From Alphaproteobacteria bacterium (GTDB lineage: Bacteria; Pseudomonadota; Alphaproteobacteria; Micropepsales; Micropepsaceae): DNA of 64,000 nucleotides. Numbering within the stretch: the first letter of the stretch is position 1; every line of letters begins with the position of its first letter. Below are positions 20,776-30,217 of this stretch, piece after piece. Location: assembly GCA_003139615.1 (NCBI GenBank), contig PLJH01000138.1, positions 106,736-170,735 on the forward strand, read 5' to 3'. The position numbers were made by a program, and so were the translations under genes. The notes under the pieces were generated by a model. That model was not told where the DNA came from. It worked only from the letters and a program-made list of their open reading frames with translations, and did not search any database.

Positions 20776-22116
20776 ATGAGTTTGAGCCAAATAACCAGGG
20801 CAGACCAGGAGCTTAGCGAATGCCCTTGCCAAGATTCTCCCAATCGATTCATATGTTTACTCTCGTCGATGAGTTCGAAACAAACATTTGCAAAAAATAT
20901 GAATGCGAATTGGCAATCAGCGACCACCGGCACCCCCAATTTAGCGGAGCTGATTAGAGGGGCGAGAGATTCGTCGCCCGTTTCGGGCCTGACGCATAAT
21001 TTCTATCGCTATCCGGCTCGCTTCTCTCCTGCGTTCGTTCGCGCAGCCATCAAGGCATTTTCGCAGCCGGGCGATTGGATACTAGATCCCTTCGTTGGGG
21101 GCGGTACGAGCCTTGTTGAAGCAATCGCGCACGGGAGGAACGCGATTGGTATCGACATCAGCGCTCTCGCCACATTTATTTGCGAGGCGAAAACGCAGCT
21201 CGTGAACGATGACGAAGTCGCAGCGTTACGACGCTGGGCGGCACGTCTTGATGAAGTTATCAATATTCATGGGCCAAGCCGAGAGTCCTCTCTCTACTCC
21301 ATGGCGGGTTACTTTCGAAATCTTGAAGGCCAACCCTATTGGCGGCTTAAGAAGGCTATCGAGCAGTTGTTGGCGTCTGTGAGCCGTCTCGACTATGGGG
21401 CCGCCCAGACGATTGCCCGGTGTATCGTTTTGAAAACTGCTCAGTGGGCACTCGATTCTCGAAAGTCGCTGCCGACCGTTGGGCGATTTCGGAAGGAAAT
21501 ACTGGTTCAAGCCGAGGCGATGATTGGTGCCGCCGTCGAATTCCAGGCGCGCACAAAAAGCTCGCGGGTTGGCCGCACACCAACAGTTGTTTGCCTCAAT
21601 CGGTCAGCTGCCGGCATGGAAGCCGATCCAGCCCTTCGACGACGTCCGCGGCCCAAGCTGATCATAACCTCCCCGCCCTATCCGGGAATTCATGTGTTGT
21701 ATCATCGCTGGCAGGTGGATGGACGTAAGGAAACGCCAGCACCTTTCTGGATTGCAAACCGGCTCGATGGCGCGGGTCTGTCGTACTACACGATGGGAGA
21801 CCGAAAAAACCCTGAACTCAGGACGTATTTCGAAAACTTGGAGGCGACATTCCGGTCCATCGCTCTCGTTTGCGACGATGAAACGACAGTCGTGCAGATG
21901 GTCGCGTTCTCCGAACCCGAGTGGCAACTCGCAAAATACCTGGAAGTGATGTCCAAGTGCGGTTTACAGGAGGTATGCCCCTGGAAACGCGCCGATCTCG
22001 GCGACGGTGCTGATGGGCGACTGTGGCGTGACGTGCCCAATCGCAGGTGGCACGCCGATCAGAAAGAGCATGCTCCTGGATCGCGCGAGGTCGTCCTGAT
22101 TCACAAAAAAGCATAG
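20776..22116 (+). CDS. Site-specific DNA methyltransferase (N4-cytosine/N6-adenine type)
   Basis: LDPFVGGGTSLVEA motif I and IITSPPYPG motif IV; start uncertain (20869 or later possible). Confidence 0.85.
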   Translation: MSLSQITRADQELSECPCQDSPNRFICLLSSMSSKQTFAKNMNANWQSATTGTPNLAELIRGARDSSPVSGLTHNFYRYPARFSPAFVRAAIKAFSQPGDWILDPFVGGGTSLVEAIAHGRNAIGIDISALATFICEAKTQLVNDDEVAALRRWAARLDEVINIHGPSRESSLYSMAGYFRNLEGQPYWRLKKAIEQLLASVSRLDYGAAQTIARCIVLKTAQWALDSRKSLPTVGRFRKEILVQAEAMIGAAVEFQARTKSSRVGRTPTVVCLNRSAAGMEADPALRRRPRPKLIITSPPYPGIHVLYHRWQVDGRKETPAPFWIANRLDGAGLSYYTMGDRKNPELRTYFENLEATFRSIALVCDDETTVVQMVAFSEPEWQLAKYLEVMSKCGLQEVCPWKRADLGDGADGRLWRDVPNRRWHADQKEHAPGSREVVLIHKKA

Positions 22117-22133
22117 AAACCAGCCCCTCGGCT

Positions 22134-24659
22134 TTATGCTGCCTCCCCGGCACTTTCGGAAAGAGATTCTTCCTCGCCAGTATCATCAAGTTCGCTGACG
22201 CCTTCGATCATGGGCAGGAGAAAAGGCGCTATAGCACACGTCGTCTGAGCGACGCGGTCGGCAACGTCAACCGTTTCATCCGGCATATCTTCCGAAAGAC
22301 GGCCTTCCTTCTTGCGCAACTGATCCTGATGGAGGACCGCTAGTGCGACGAGCGTCATTCCAACCGAATATCTAAGCTTCATGCCCGCCGCCAGTTTCGG
22401 ACGATCTTTCAGGTATGTTTGCAAATGGACGTTGTCCATATTGATGAAATAGTCATAACGGTCCTCGCCGTCTTTGGCATCTGGCGGGCGCTTGATCCTG
22501 ATCGCCGTGAACTTATCGAAGGGCGGGTCGCGCTTGTCCCAATCTCTCTCATAGACAGGAATCGTTTCAGGGATATCGAGATAGCTATCACGCGATTGAT
22601 CAGTTCCTTTGTCGTTCTGTCCCTTGGGGTCATCACCCGGTTTATCTCCGGCTGACCTTCTGCCGCCACCAGATGATTCAGTTGTCGTTTCGCGCTCGGG
22701 CTTAACCGTCAATATGAATTTATTGCGAAACGGTTCAATCCGGCTATGATCAGTCACGACCGCCTCATATTGCAAATCGTCACCGTCGCTAACGCCTTCG
22801 GGCAAAGTCAGAGACAGATGCGCCAATCCATTGTGCAATCGGGGCCATTGCACGTTAGTTGCTGGCATTGGGCCATTGATGGTGAGACGGTACAATTCAA
22901 AGGTGCCCGGCTGTTCGTCGCGCTTGAAATAGTCGTTAGCGGCGTCGGTCTCAAAGGTGACGCGAACATGCGACCCCACATGCGCGTCCCTTATCAACTG
23001 AAAGGCTGGCTCATGGCCCTTGAAGTGGAATTTGGTCGGAAAGCGTTTGCCGATGAATCCAGCGATGCCTGTGCCGGCACTTTCGGGCCGGTGCGGGTTT
23101 TTGATGCGCAACCCTTGGCCGAGCAGTGCCGCGAGGGCAGGATGCTTGTTCAAGAGATTTTCGATCACCTTTGACATAGATTCGGTGGCTTTGGGTTGCT
23201 CGGCCAACTCTCTCTTGCGCCGTTCCGAAGCAAGTTCCTTCAGCTCTTCATGCCGACCGATTTGGTCCTCAAGCTCAGCCTCAAGCTTCGCTTTCAGATC
23301 TGTTTCGCGAAGCCGGTCACGGCTGTTCATGAATAGCTTTTCGTGAGCACGTCTGCCGATTTCGCTGCAATCGACGAACATGAGCAGTGAATGCCAAAGA
23401 TAGTCCTGTTTGACTTTCTTCCGGCGGAAGAAGTCTTTGGTCATCGTAGCATGGCACTGGCCGTTATATGTGAACAGCACGCCCTCGTCTCGGCGGTAGG
23501 TATCGGCAGCCTCTTTGTTTTTGAAGAGATAAAGCTGCGCCGTGAATTTCTCGCCATCAACGTCAAAATGCAGCTTGTCGAACCACTCGACGTGCGCGCG
23601 CTTCGGGTCGTTAAAGTCGCGCTGTAAGGTCTCGATGAGACCAAGCATGGTGGTATCGAAGCTGCGATTGGGATCGCCTCGATATGAGCGGCACTCATGA
23701 AAGCGGATGGGAAGCGCCGGTTGCGGCAGTAAGAGCCGTGCCCTGTACATGAGGCCGTCGGCAAACATCATGTTGGTGCCGAAACGGCGTGCGTCGTACT
23801 CGTAAAGCTTGAGAAGCGTCCCGAAGGTTGCGGCACGAACATAAGCTTTGTTCTTGTCCGGGAATATCGGCATGTCTTCGGCGAAGAAATGCAGGAGATA
23901 GCCTTCGCCTGGTCGCGCGTCCGCATCACCAGGAGCCAAATAGGTGAAACGGCTGCTCTTGCCTTCAATCGCCGGGTCTTCACGGCGAATGACCGTGAGG
24001 CTCCAGTCACGATCGCTCGGATCGGTGAGGGGGTCGGCGAGCAAATCTGGCCGACGCCGGCTGACGACCAATTGGAGATTACGATCCATGCCGCAAAATT
24101 CTAAGACGCCCGTACCGCCCATATTGAACTTACCCTGGGCGAATTTGATCTTGTCCTTGTTGCCCTTATGGAGGGAAAGGATCGTATCGGGCATCGCGGT
24201 TGGCGTCTGTCCTTCGCCGTCGTCGACGATGGTGAAGCAGGGCCGTCCGTTATCTTCGCGTGGTTTCGCGCCGGTCGCGGCAACGGTAATACCGCGCGAT
24301 AGCGCTTCCGGATCGGCTAGCTGACTGCCGAAGAACTTTATGCGCGCCTCGGCAATGGAAGTCGGTGTATCCGACGATTGAGGACTGCTACCAGCTTTGG
24401 GCAGGCATCCGGCAAGCCGCGAAGCACCTATGAGCTTGGCGTCGATGGAGTTGATGAGTTTTTCGATGATGGCTTGTTCGGCTCTGCTCTGCTGGTTGCC
24501 GACGGATGAGTAATTGAACTCCTCGTCGCCGAGCCATCGCCATGCTTTGGCGTTGTCCCAATATCCTGCCGCACGCAGGAGCCTAATAACCTCGGCCTCG
24601 GTATCCGCGCGAATGAGGTCAAGGCAAAGCGCTTGGGTCTTGTCGCTACTGGATGTCAT
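22134..24659 (-). CDS. GHKL (HSP90/MutL/MORC-like) ATPase
   Basis: KLINSIDAK (N box), IVDDGEGQTP (G1), GKFNMGGTGVLEF (G2); 841 aa. Confidence 0.8.
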   Translation of the reverse strand: MTSSSDKTQALCLDLIRADTEAEVIRLLRAAGYWDNAKAWRWLGDEEFNYSSVGNQQSRAEQAIIEKLINSIDAKLIGASRLAGCLPKAGSSPQSSDTPTSIAEARIKFFGSQLADPEALSRGITVAATGAKPREDNGRPCFTIVDDGEGQTPTAMPDTILSLHKGNKDKIKFAQGKFNMGGTGVLEFCGMDRNLQLVVSRRRPDLLADPLTDPSDRDWSLTVIRREDPAIEGKSSRFTYLAPGDADARPGEGYLLHFFAEDMPIFPDKNKAYVRAATFGTLLKLYEYDARRFGTNMMFADGLMYRARLLLPQPALPIRFHECRSYRGDPNRSFDTTMLGLIETLQRDFNDPKRAHVEWFDKLHFDVDGEKFTAQLYLFKNKEAADTYRRDEGVLFTYNGQCHATMTKDFFRRKKVKQDYLWHSLLMFVDCSEIGRRAHEKLFMNSRDRLRETDLKAKLEAELEDQIGRHEELKELASERRKRELAEQPKATESMSKVIENLLNKHPALAALLGQGLRIKNPHRPESAGTGIAGFIGKRFPTKFHFKGHEPAFQLIRDAHVGSHVRVTFETDAANDYFKRDEQPGTFELYRLTINGPMPATNVQWPRLHNGLAHLSLTLPEGVSDGDDLQYEAVVTDHSRIEPFRNKFILTVKPERETTTESSGGGRRSAGDKPGDDPKGQNDKGTDQSRDSYLDIPETIPVYERDWDKRDPPFDKFTAIRIKRPPDAKDGEDRYDYFINMDNVHLQTYLKDRPKLAAGMKLRYSVGMTLVALAVLHQDQLRKKEGRLSEDMPDETVDVADRVAQTTCAIAPFLLPMIEGVSELDDTGEEESLSESAGEAA

Positions 24660-24723
24660 CGTCCCCTCCTTTGGGTCGCGTAATAGCGTACGGGGCGGGA
24701 TCGCTCCCGCCCCGTACCGCAGA

Positions 24724-25782
24724 TCACGCCGCCTTTGCGACCGAACGCTGCTCGCCTTCGGTCAGGTCCATGCCTAGCTTGTTCTTTATGTAAGCCTTGG
24801 TAGCCGCGCGCGCTTGGCGGTTCGAGACGACAGAATTTGCGATGATGCAGACATTCTCCCAATCGGAGTTTTTCTTTGACCAGTTGATCGATTTGACCGA
24901 GGTGAGCCGCTGCTTCCAGTCGGGCTCTTTCATCAGCTCTGAGCCAATACCGCCCAGGGCACGAAGGACTGTCGAGTGCGCCGAAATCTTCTCGGCGCGC
25001 AATTCGACAGCGGTTTTCTGCCCCTTCAAGACCTTCGTCCAGTCCGGCATATTGTCGGCGACGGCAGTCCAGTATTCCACGAGGCGCTTAGTCATCTCCT
25101 CGGTCTGGTCTTCGTCCTGGCCCTTCAAGAGCTCGGCGTTGGCGTCATAGAATGCCGCCAGCGTGAACAGCTTTGTCGATTTGGATTTCAGCGAAATGTC
25201 CTCTTTTTCTGTGAGCTCCTTGAACACCTCGATCTTGTCAAGCGCGAACATGGTCGCGATTGAGATCGGATCGCGGCGATCATAGAGGATATCGAGCGAT
25301 TTTGATGTTTTGACGACGAAGCGATTCAAGTCGGAAAACATCTGTTGCACGCGATCTCGGTTTTCGTACGGAAAGAGCAAGATCGAGATGTTATGCTCGC
25401 CAAGGCTAGGATTTTGCTTGAGGGCTTGCGCAATTCCGGCGCATCGATGTTGACCGTCGTTGATGATGAGCTCGTCGCCCAGTTTGAGTTGCAGGATGCC
25501 AATCGACGCGTCTCCGTCGCTTTGGATCGGCGTGTAAATCGGTTCGGCCTTGTATGACGCGGTGATGGAAGCGAAGAGGTAGTCATCTTCGTTTTCCAGC
25601 ATGTAGTTCGCGAGATCGGGGACGCGCTTTTGGTTGAGGACGCGTTGTTCGCGGTCTTCGGGCGTGAAGTCAGTCCAATCCGTGAATTTGAAGAGATTGG
25701 GAATTGCGCTAAGGGGCATGAGGCACGCGTAATAAGTGCGTTTGCCCATTTTGCCTTTCATTGCGGGAACGTGGACGTACAT
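24724..25782 (-). CDS. DndB-like DGQHR domain protein
   Basis: ELIINDGQHRCAGIAQAL (DGQHR), LFPYENRDRVQQMFSDLNRFVVKTSKSLDILYD. Confidence 0.85.
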   Translation of the reverse strand: MYVHVPAMKGKMGKRTYYACLMPLSAIPNLFKFTDWTDFTPEDREQRVLNQKRVPDLANYMLENEDDYLFASITASYKAEPIYTPIQSDGDASIGILQLKLGDELIINDGQHRCAGIAQALKQNPSLGEHNISILLFPYENRDRVQQMFSDLNRFVVKTSKSLDILYDRRDPISIATMFALDKIEVFKELTEKEDISLKSKSTKLFTLAAFYDANAELLKGQDEDQTEEMTKRLVEYWTAVADNMPDWTKVLKGQKTAVELRAEKISAHSTVLRALGGIGSELMKEPDWKQRLTSVKSINWSKKNSDWENVCIIANSVVSNRQARAATKAYIKNKLGMDLTEGEQRSVAKAA

Positions 25783-25861
25783 AGCTTTTCCTTTCGTCAG
25801 CTCTTTGTCCCGGCAGAGCGAGGATCGCTCAAAGGGTTGTTGGCGAGCTGTGAGTACGAAA

Positions 25862-25936
25862 TTAGAGCTCCTACCATTTTTGTCAAGAGCTCTAACGGAA
25901 CTTTTTATGAGCTCATAAATTTGTGCAGAAGAGCTC
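25862..25936. promoter_or_regulatory. Operator-like array of four GAGCTC palindromes at exact 22-bp spacing
   Basis: GAGCTC at 25865, 25887, 25909, 25931; includes TTAGAGCTC-N16-GAGCTCTAA and perfect palindrome TTATGAGCTCATAA; upstream of the dndB-like gene. Confidence 0.7.
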
Positions 25937-26003
25937 CTATTCTCCCAGAAGTGAGTTGATAAATTCCAAGCAGGGTCCCATAACCCATTGATTTTGTATG
26001 GTC

Positions 26004-26120
26004 TAGCTAACGGAAAAGGCTTTTTCGATAGCTCAAGCTAACATTATAGACAAAGACGGAACTTTCTGCTATGTTAGCTCAAGCTAACAATAAAGGCGCT
26101 TATGATGTCTGCAGCTAACA
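26004..26120. promoter_or_regulatory. HipB-type operator sites
   Basis: Perfect palindrome TGTTAGCTCAAGCTAACA at 26072-26089, TAGCTCAAGCTA at 26029-26040, half-sites TAGCTAAC at 26004 and AGCTAACA at 26113. Confidence 0.7.
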
Positions 26121-26461
26121 CGAAACCGAGGAATGACCTTCTAGCGGCAGTGCCGTATCAGATTGAGGCGGGTCTCAAAAAACTCGGCGCAAACCTGAAA
26201 ACCGCACGGCTGAGACGTAATCTTACGACAGAGGCCGTGGCTATGAAGATAGGGACAAGCCGCTTCGTCGTGTCCGATGCGGAAAAGGGCAAGCCTTCGA
26301 CAAGTATAGCTGCCTACGCTGCCCTCCTCTGGACTTATGGCCTGATCGATCAACTTTCTGAGCTAGCGAACCCTCTCACGGATGAGGTGGGGACGACTCT
26401 CGCCTTAAGCCATGAGCGCTCACGCGCACGCCGTTCGAGAAAGCTCAACAATGACTTCTAA
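26102..26461 (+). CDS. hipB: XRE-family antitoxin/regulator (HipB-like)
   Basis: LKTARLRRNLTTEAVAMKIGTSRFVVSDAEKGKPSTSIAAYAALLWTYGL HTH; directly upstream of hipA. Confidence 0.8.
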   Translation: MMSAANTKPRNDLLAAVPYQIEAGLKKLGANLKTARLRRNLTTEAVAMKIGTSRFVVSDAEKGKPSTSIAAYAALLWTYGLIDQLSELANPLTDEVGTTLALSHERSRARRSRKLNNDF

Positions 26462-27743
26462 GCCCAACGCGACTGAGTGTTACGTCTACCTCACAATGCC
26501 GGACTCGACTGAGGCGGTGACGGCTGGCCGTTTTGAACTAACGGCGGATCGAAATGGAACGCCGCTTGGACGCTTCGTCTATGGCAAATCCTATCTCGAA
26601 CGAGCCGACGCTGTCGAACTTGATCCGGTCGAACTTAAGCTCGCCAATCAAGTTTACGAAACAACGGCACTGAAAGGCGTTTTTGGCGCGCTTCGCGATG
26701 CCGGGCCCGACTATTGGGGACGGCTTGTCATCGAGCGTCATGCCGGAAAGCAGCAGCTTGGAGAACTCGATTACTTGCTTGAATCCCCTGACGACCGCGC
26801 GGGCGCGCTTGGATTTGGATTGGGACAAAAGCCCCCAGCGCCGCGCCGAAAATTCAACCAAACAATTGAACTGGCGAAGCTCCAGGAAATTGCCGAAGCG
26901 ATTATCAAGGATGAAACACTTCCGCCCGACGCTGCAAATGATCAGGTTGCGGAGCTCTTGCTTATTGGTACGTCCATGGGCGGCGCTAGGCCGAAAGCTG
27001 TCGTCGAAGATAAGGACGGACTTTGGATCGCCAAGTTCAATCACCCCAAGGATAAGTGGAACAATGCGCGCGTCGAGTACGCGATGCTTGCCCTTGGACG
27101 TTGCTGCGGCATGGCCACAGCCGAAAGCAAAATCATCGAAGTAGGTGGCCGCGATGTTCTTATGGTCAAACGCTTCGATCGCGAAAAGACAAATGCCGGA
27201 TATAGGCGCGCGCGCATGGTAAGCGCTTTGACGCTATTGCGCGCAGAAGACACCATTCAATCGCGCGATAAATGGTCTTACATTCTTCTCGCCGAAGAGT
27301 TGCGTCGTATTAGCGCTGACCCGAAAAGAGACGCGGCAGAGCTTTTCCGCCGCATGTGCTTTAACGCTCTTATCTCCAACACCGATGATCATCCGCGTAA
27401 CCATGCGGTAATCGCGAAGCAGCGCGATTGGCGACTATCGCCGGCATACGACGTGATCCCTGCGGCACAGGTGAGCGTGGAGCGGCGTGATCTTGCACTC
27501 GCTTGCGGCGACTATGGGCGATACGCGAACGCCAAGAATCTCCTTTCGCAATCGACCCGCTTTCTGCTGCCTCAACCGGAAGCGGCAGAGCTAATTGCGA
27601 TCATGAAGGATCAAGTGAAGCAAACATGGCGAAGCGTTGCTCGCGGCGCTGGCGTTAGCGAGCGCGACTGCGAAGCCATTTCCGGAGCCTTTGCCTATGA
27701 AGGCTTTGATTTTGAGAATCCGGCTTCGCAGCTCGATCAGTGA
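26451..27743 (+). CDS. hipA: HipA-like serine/threonine kinase toxin
   Basis: GARPKAVVEDKDGLWIAKFN, FNALISNTDDHPRNHAVI; start overlaps hipB end. Confidence 0.9.
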   Translation: MTSKPNATECYVYLTMPDSTEAVTAGRFELTADRNGTPLGRFVYGKSYLERADAVELDPVELKLANQVYETTALKGVFGALRDAGPDYWGRLVIERHAGKQQLGELDYLLESPDDRAGALGFGLGQKPPAPRRKFNQTIELAKLQEIAEAIIKDETLPPDAANDQVAELLLIGTSMGGARPKAVVEDKDGLWIAKFNHPKDKWNNARVEYAMLALGRCCGMATAESKIIEVGGRDVLMVKRFDREKTNAGYRRARMVSALTLLRAEDTIQSRDKWSYILLAEELRRISADPKRDAAELFRRMCFNALISNTDDHPRNHAVIAKQRDWRLSPAYDVIPAAQVSVERRDLALACGDYGRYANAKNLLSQSTRFLLPQPEAAELIAIMKDQVKQTWRSVARGAGVSERDCEAISGAFAYEGFDFENPASQLDQ

Positions 27744-27912
27744 TGTCAAAGCTCTCGGGAAGTCCGTCGAGGGATTTTCTGACCACTTAAATTCCGTGCT
27801 AAGCCCCAAAAAGGTGACTTTTTGACCCGGAAGCTATCCCCGAAGGCGATTTTTCGCGCCATAAGAAAATGATCGGCCAGAAACCATACCCACGGAACTG
27901 CTATTTCAATCT

Positions 27913-28125
27913 TTAGGGCGATAGATCGCCCCAAATCGTAAAATACTGCTGCCACGTGATCCGACCCTCAATGGCGGCCTTCAGGTCGATGCGCTGTGCT
28001 TCGCTCATTCCGATCAATTGAATATATCGGCTCATGAGGGAATAGGTTGGCTGTTCGGACCGGAGGACGCGATCGATGACGAATGCGAGAGCGCGGCCGA
28101 GACTGAAATTCCGCGTCGTCGCCAT
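27913..28125 (-). CDS. Hypothetical protein
   Basis: ORF from MATTRNFSLGRALAFVIDRVL. Confidence 0.45.
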   Translation of the reverse strand: MATTRNFSLGRALAFVIDRVLRSEQPTYSLMSRYIQLIGMSEAQRIDLKAAIEGRITWQQYFTIWGDLSP

Positions 28126-28244
28126 GTTTGCCGCGTGGTAGAAAAGTGAAACAGGCGGCAACCGCGCAGCGCCCAAGCTTAGGCCGTGCTTGCCCCCTTC
28201 CCCGCTTCCTTCCGGCTTATCGCCGCGAGGTCGGCGATAAGCCC

Positions 28245-29645
28245 CTATCGTTCCCTTGCCCTCCCGTAATCGATCTCGTGCGCGCGGTCGCGCTGCAAAC
28301 CTTCGATCAGATTGCGCAGATAGTCGTCGCCGCGAAGCCGGATATTTTCCAAATGCGACGGCGTGAGGCTTTGAATGGCGGAGGGATGAAGGTTCTCGCC
28401 GCGCTCCATGCTCTCGCGGATGTTCTCGATAGCGGCAAGGGCTTTACGCTGCGCAATGAGCTGCTGGATAGAAGCGGCGGTCGAAAATTCCTGGGGCAGC
28501 GGCTTGCTACCGCCAAGTAACCGGCCGACAAAATCGAGCAGGCTCACCGCCGCCCCGTCACCGACACCGACCATGAGCATGGCAGGTTCGGTCGCCGCGC
28601 CCTTGAGATCGATCGGATCAATCCGGGCGCGCTCGGCCTCCGCTTTAGCTTCCCACCTCACGACACTGGCTTCGACCGCCGCTTCGATCCGCTCGCGGCG
28701 CTCGTCCTTGAACACTTCATTTTCGACGGGTCGCAAAGGGCGGTCGTCGGTACGGCTGGGGGCCGTCGGCTCCTTCGGCGCTTCTGGTGTTGGGCGCGAC
28801 TCCGGCGTTCGTACCGGTTCCGCTTGCTGCGCGTCGCGCGCCCTATTGCGCTCGCGCTGCGTCTCGCGCGCTTCTTCGACGCTCGGCAGGCTGTCGCGGT
28901 CAACGTCCGCCATGCGCTCGCGCACATCTTTGGCTCTAACCCCGTCGAGACGCCGCGCGAGGCTATGCGCGTCGCCCGCTCCATCGATGATGCAGAAGTC
29001 GCGGCGGTCGCCCTTCGCTAGGATGTAACCGCGCTCTTCGATGGCAGAGGCGAATGCTTTCCCGCTATCGGCCGTCCGCCACAGTTCCGTCAGTTCGGCC
29101 TTCAGTGCGGCGGGATCGATCCCGCTGCGTTCGGCCGCGCGGATTTCGTAAAGTTCGAGCGCGCGTTGCCTATCGGCGGTCGGCTCGGGGGTGGGCGTCG
29201 GCGTTAGACCAAAGCGCGCCTCAATCTCTCGCGCGGTCTTTTCGTGGATCGGCCAGTTTCCGCCCATGTCTGCAACCCGGAGCGTATCGACATCCACGCG
29301 GTTCCAAACGACATGGTAATGCTGCCGCCCATGCTTGACGTGCTCCACGACGACCCGCTGATGCCCTTCGAGCCCAAGGTTCTTTTCAAGCGTATCGACC
29401 GCTTCCTTCCATTGCTCGACCGTCAAGTGTTCGTCGTCGCGCGGATTGATATTGGCCTGATACATGAAATTGCCGTGACTACGGCTTTGCGCGGCTATGG
29501 CCTGCATTTCGCGCAAGGCGGACGGGAGATCCCCGGCCAGGAGGCCGGAAATCTCCTTGACCTCCGCGCGCTCGTTGGTGTCGTCGCGGAGCAGGTGCTT
29601 CGACCAGAATTTGACGCTGCCGGCAGGGTTGCCCTTGATAATCAT
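28245..29645 (-). CDS. Relaxase/mobilization nuclease
   Basis: SHGNFMYQANINPRDDEHLT, VVEHVKHGRQHYHVVWNRVD (HxHxV-type motif). Confidence 0.85.
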   Translation of the reverse strand: MIIKGNPAGSVKFWSKHLLRDDTNERAEVKEISGLLAGDLPSALREMQAIAAQSRSHGNFMYQANINPRDDEHLTVEQWKEAVDTLEKNLGLEGHQRVVVEHVKHGRQHYHVVWNRVDVDTLRVADMGGNWPIHEKTAREIEARFGLTPTPTPEPTADRQRALELYEIRAAERSGIDPAALKAELTELWRTADSGKAFASAIEERGYILAKGDRRDFCIIDGAGDAHSLARRLDGVRAKDVRERMADVDRDSLPSVEEARETQRERNRARDAQQAEPVRTPESRPTPEAPKEPTAPSRTDDRPLRPVENEVFKDERRERIEAAVEASVVRWEAKAEAERARIDPIDLKGAATEPAMLMVGVGDGAAVSLLDFVGRLLGGSKPLPQEFSTAASIQQLIAQRKALAAIENIRESMERGENLHPSAIQSLTPSHLENIRLRGDDYLRNLIEGLQRDRAHEIDYGRARER

Positions 29646-30019
29646 GGCTCGAACCCAAGCGCGCTTAGCAACAGAGGCGCGAAGCCGCGCACAGCCGCTA
29701 GCGCCGCCACAACCTCAACCTCGACCTCGCGGTCGAGATGAGCGGCGCGCGCTATCTGATTGAGGTTGCTTCCGACCTTGCCGAGCTGACCCAAAACTTT
29801 AGCGAGCAATTCCTTTTCGATGGGCGCGCGTCGTGTGCTTCGGGTTTTGGGTTTGGAGAGGCTCTGAACCCGCTGGTAGCTGGCCCGGGTGAGACCTGCC
29901 TTGCTCGCGGCTTCTTCCAGCTCTGCGAACTCTTCGGCGTCATAGCGGCTGGTGACGAGATACGCCTTCTTGCGTGTCTCGGAGCCGCGTCGCGCTTTGT
30001 TTGGTCTCCCCTCTGGCAT
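29642..30019 (-). CDS. MobC-like relaxosome accessory protein
   Basis: KVLGQLGKVGSNLNQIARAAHLDREVE; overlaps relaxase start. Confidence 0.8.
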   Translation of the reverse strand: MPEGRPNKARRGSETRKKAYLVTSRYDAEEFAELEEAASKAGLTRASYQRVQSLSKPKTRSTRRAPIEKELLAKVLGQLGKVGSNLNQIARAAHLDREVEVEVVAALAAVRGFAPLLLSALGFEP

Positions 30020-30039
30020 CGTCGCTCTCTGCGGCTAAT

Positions 30040-30090
30040 GCACTTCTACGGGGGTCAACGGGGGCAGCGCCCCCTTGCAAGCTAGGAGGA
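30040..30090. other. Candidate oriT
   Basis: GGGGGCAGCGCCCCC hairpin followed by CTTGCAAG just upstream of the mobC-relaxase pair. Confidence 0.45.
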
Positions 30091-30217
30091 ATACGTCGCG
30101 TTCGAGGCGGGCATCTTGCCCTGCCGAAGAGCGCGCGGATTTCCTCCGCTGGCTTGCCACCCTCCCTAATGTGATTTTTCCCATATTACCCGAGCTTCCC
30201 TAAGCTTCCGTTAACCT

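Noticed and set aside
25862-25936. GAGCTC array considered as a mini-CRISPR
   Set aside because: Only 6-bp constant units, 22-bp period, no cas genes; fits an operator array
27807-27824. CAAAAAGGTGACTTTTTG hairpin after hipA
   Set aside because: Short AT-rich stem, too weak to call a terminator confidently
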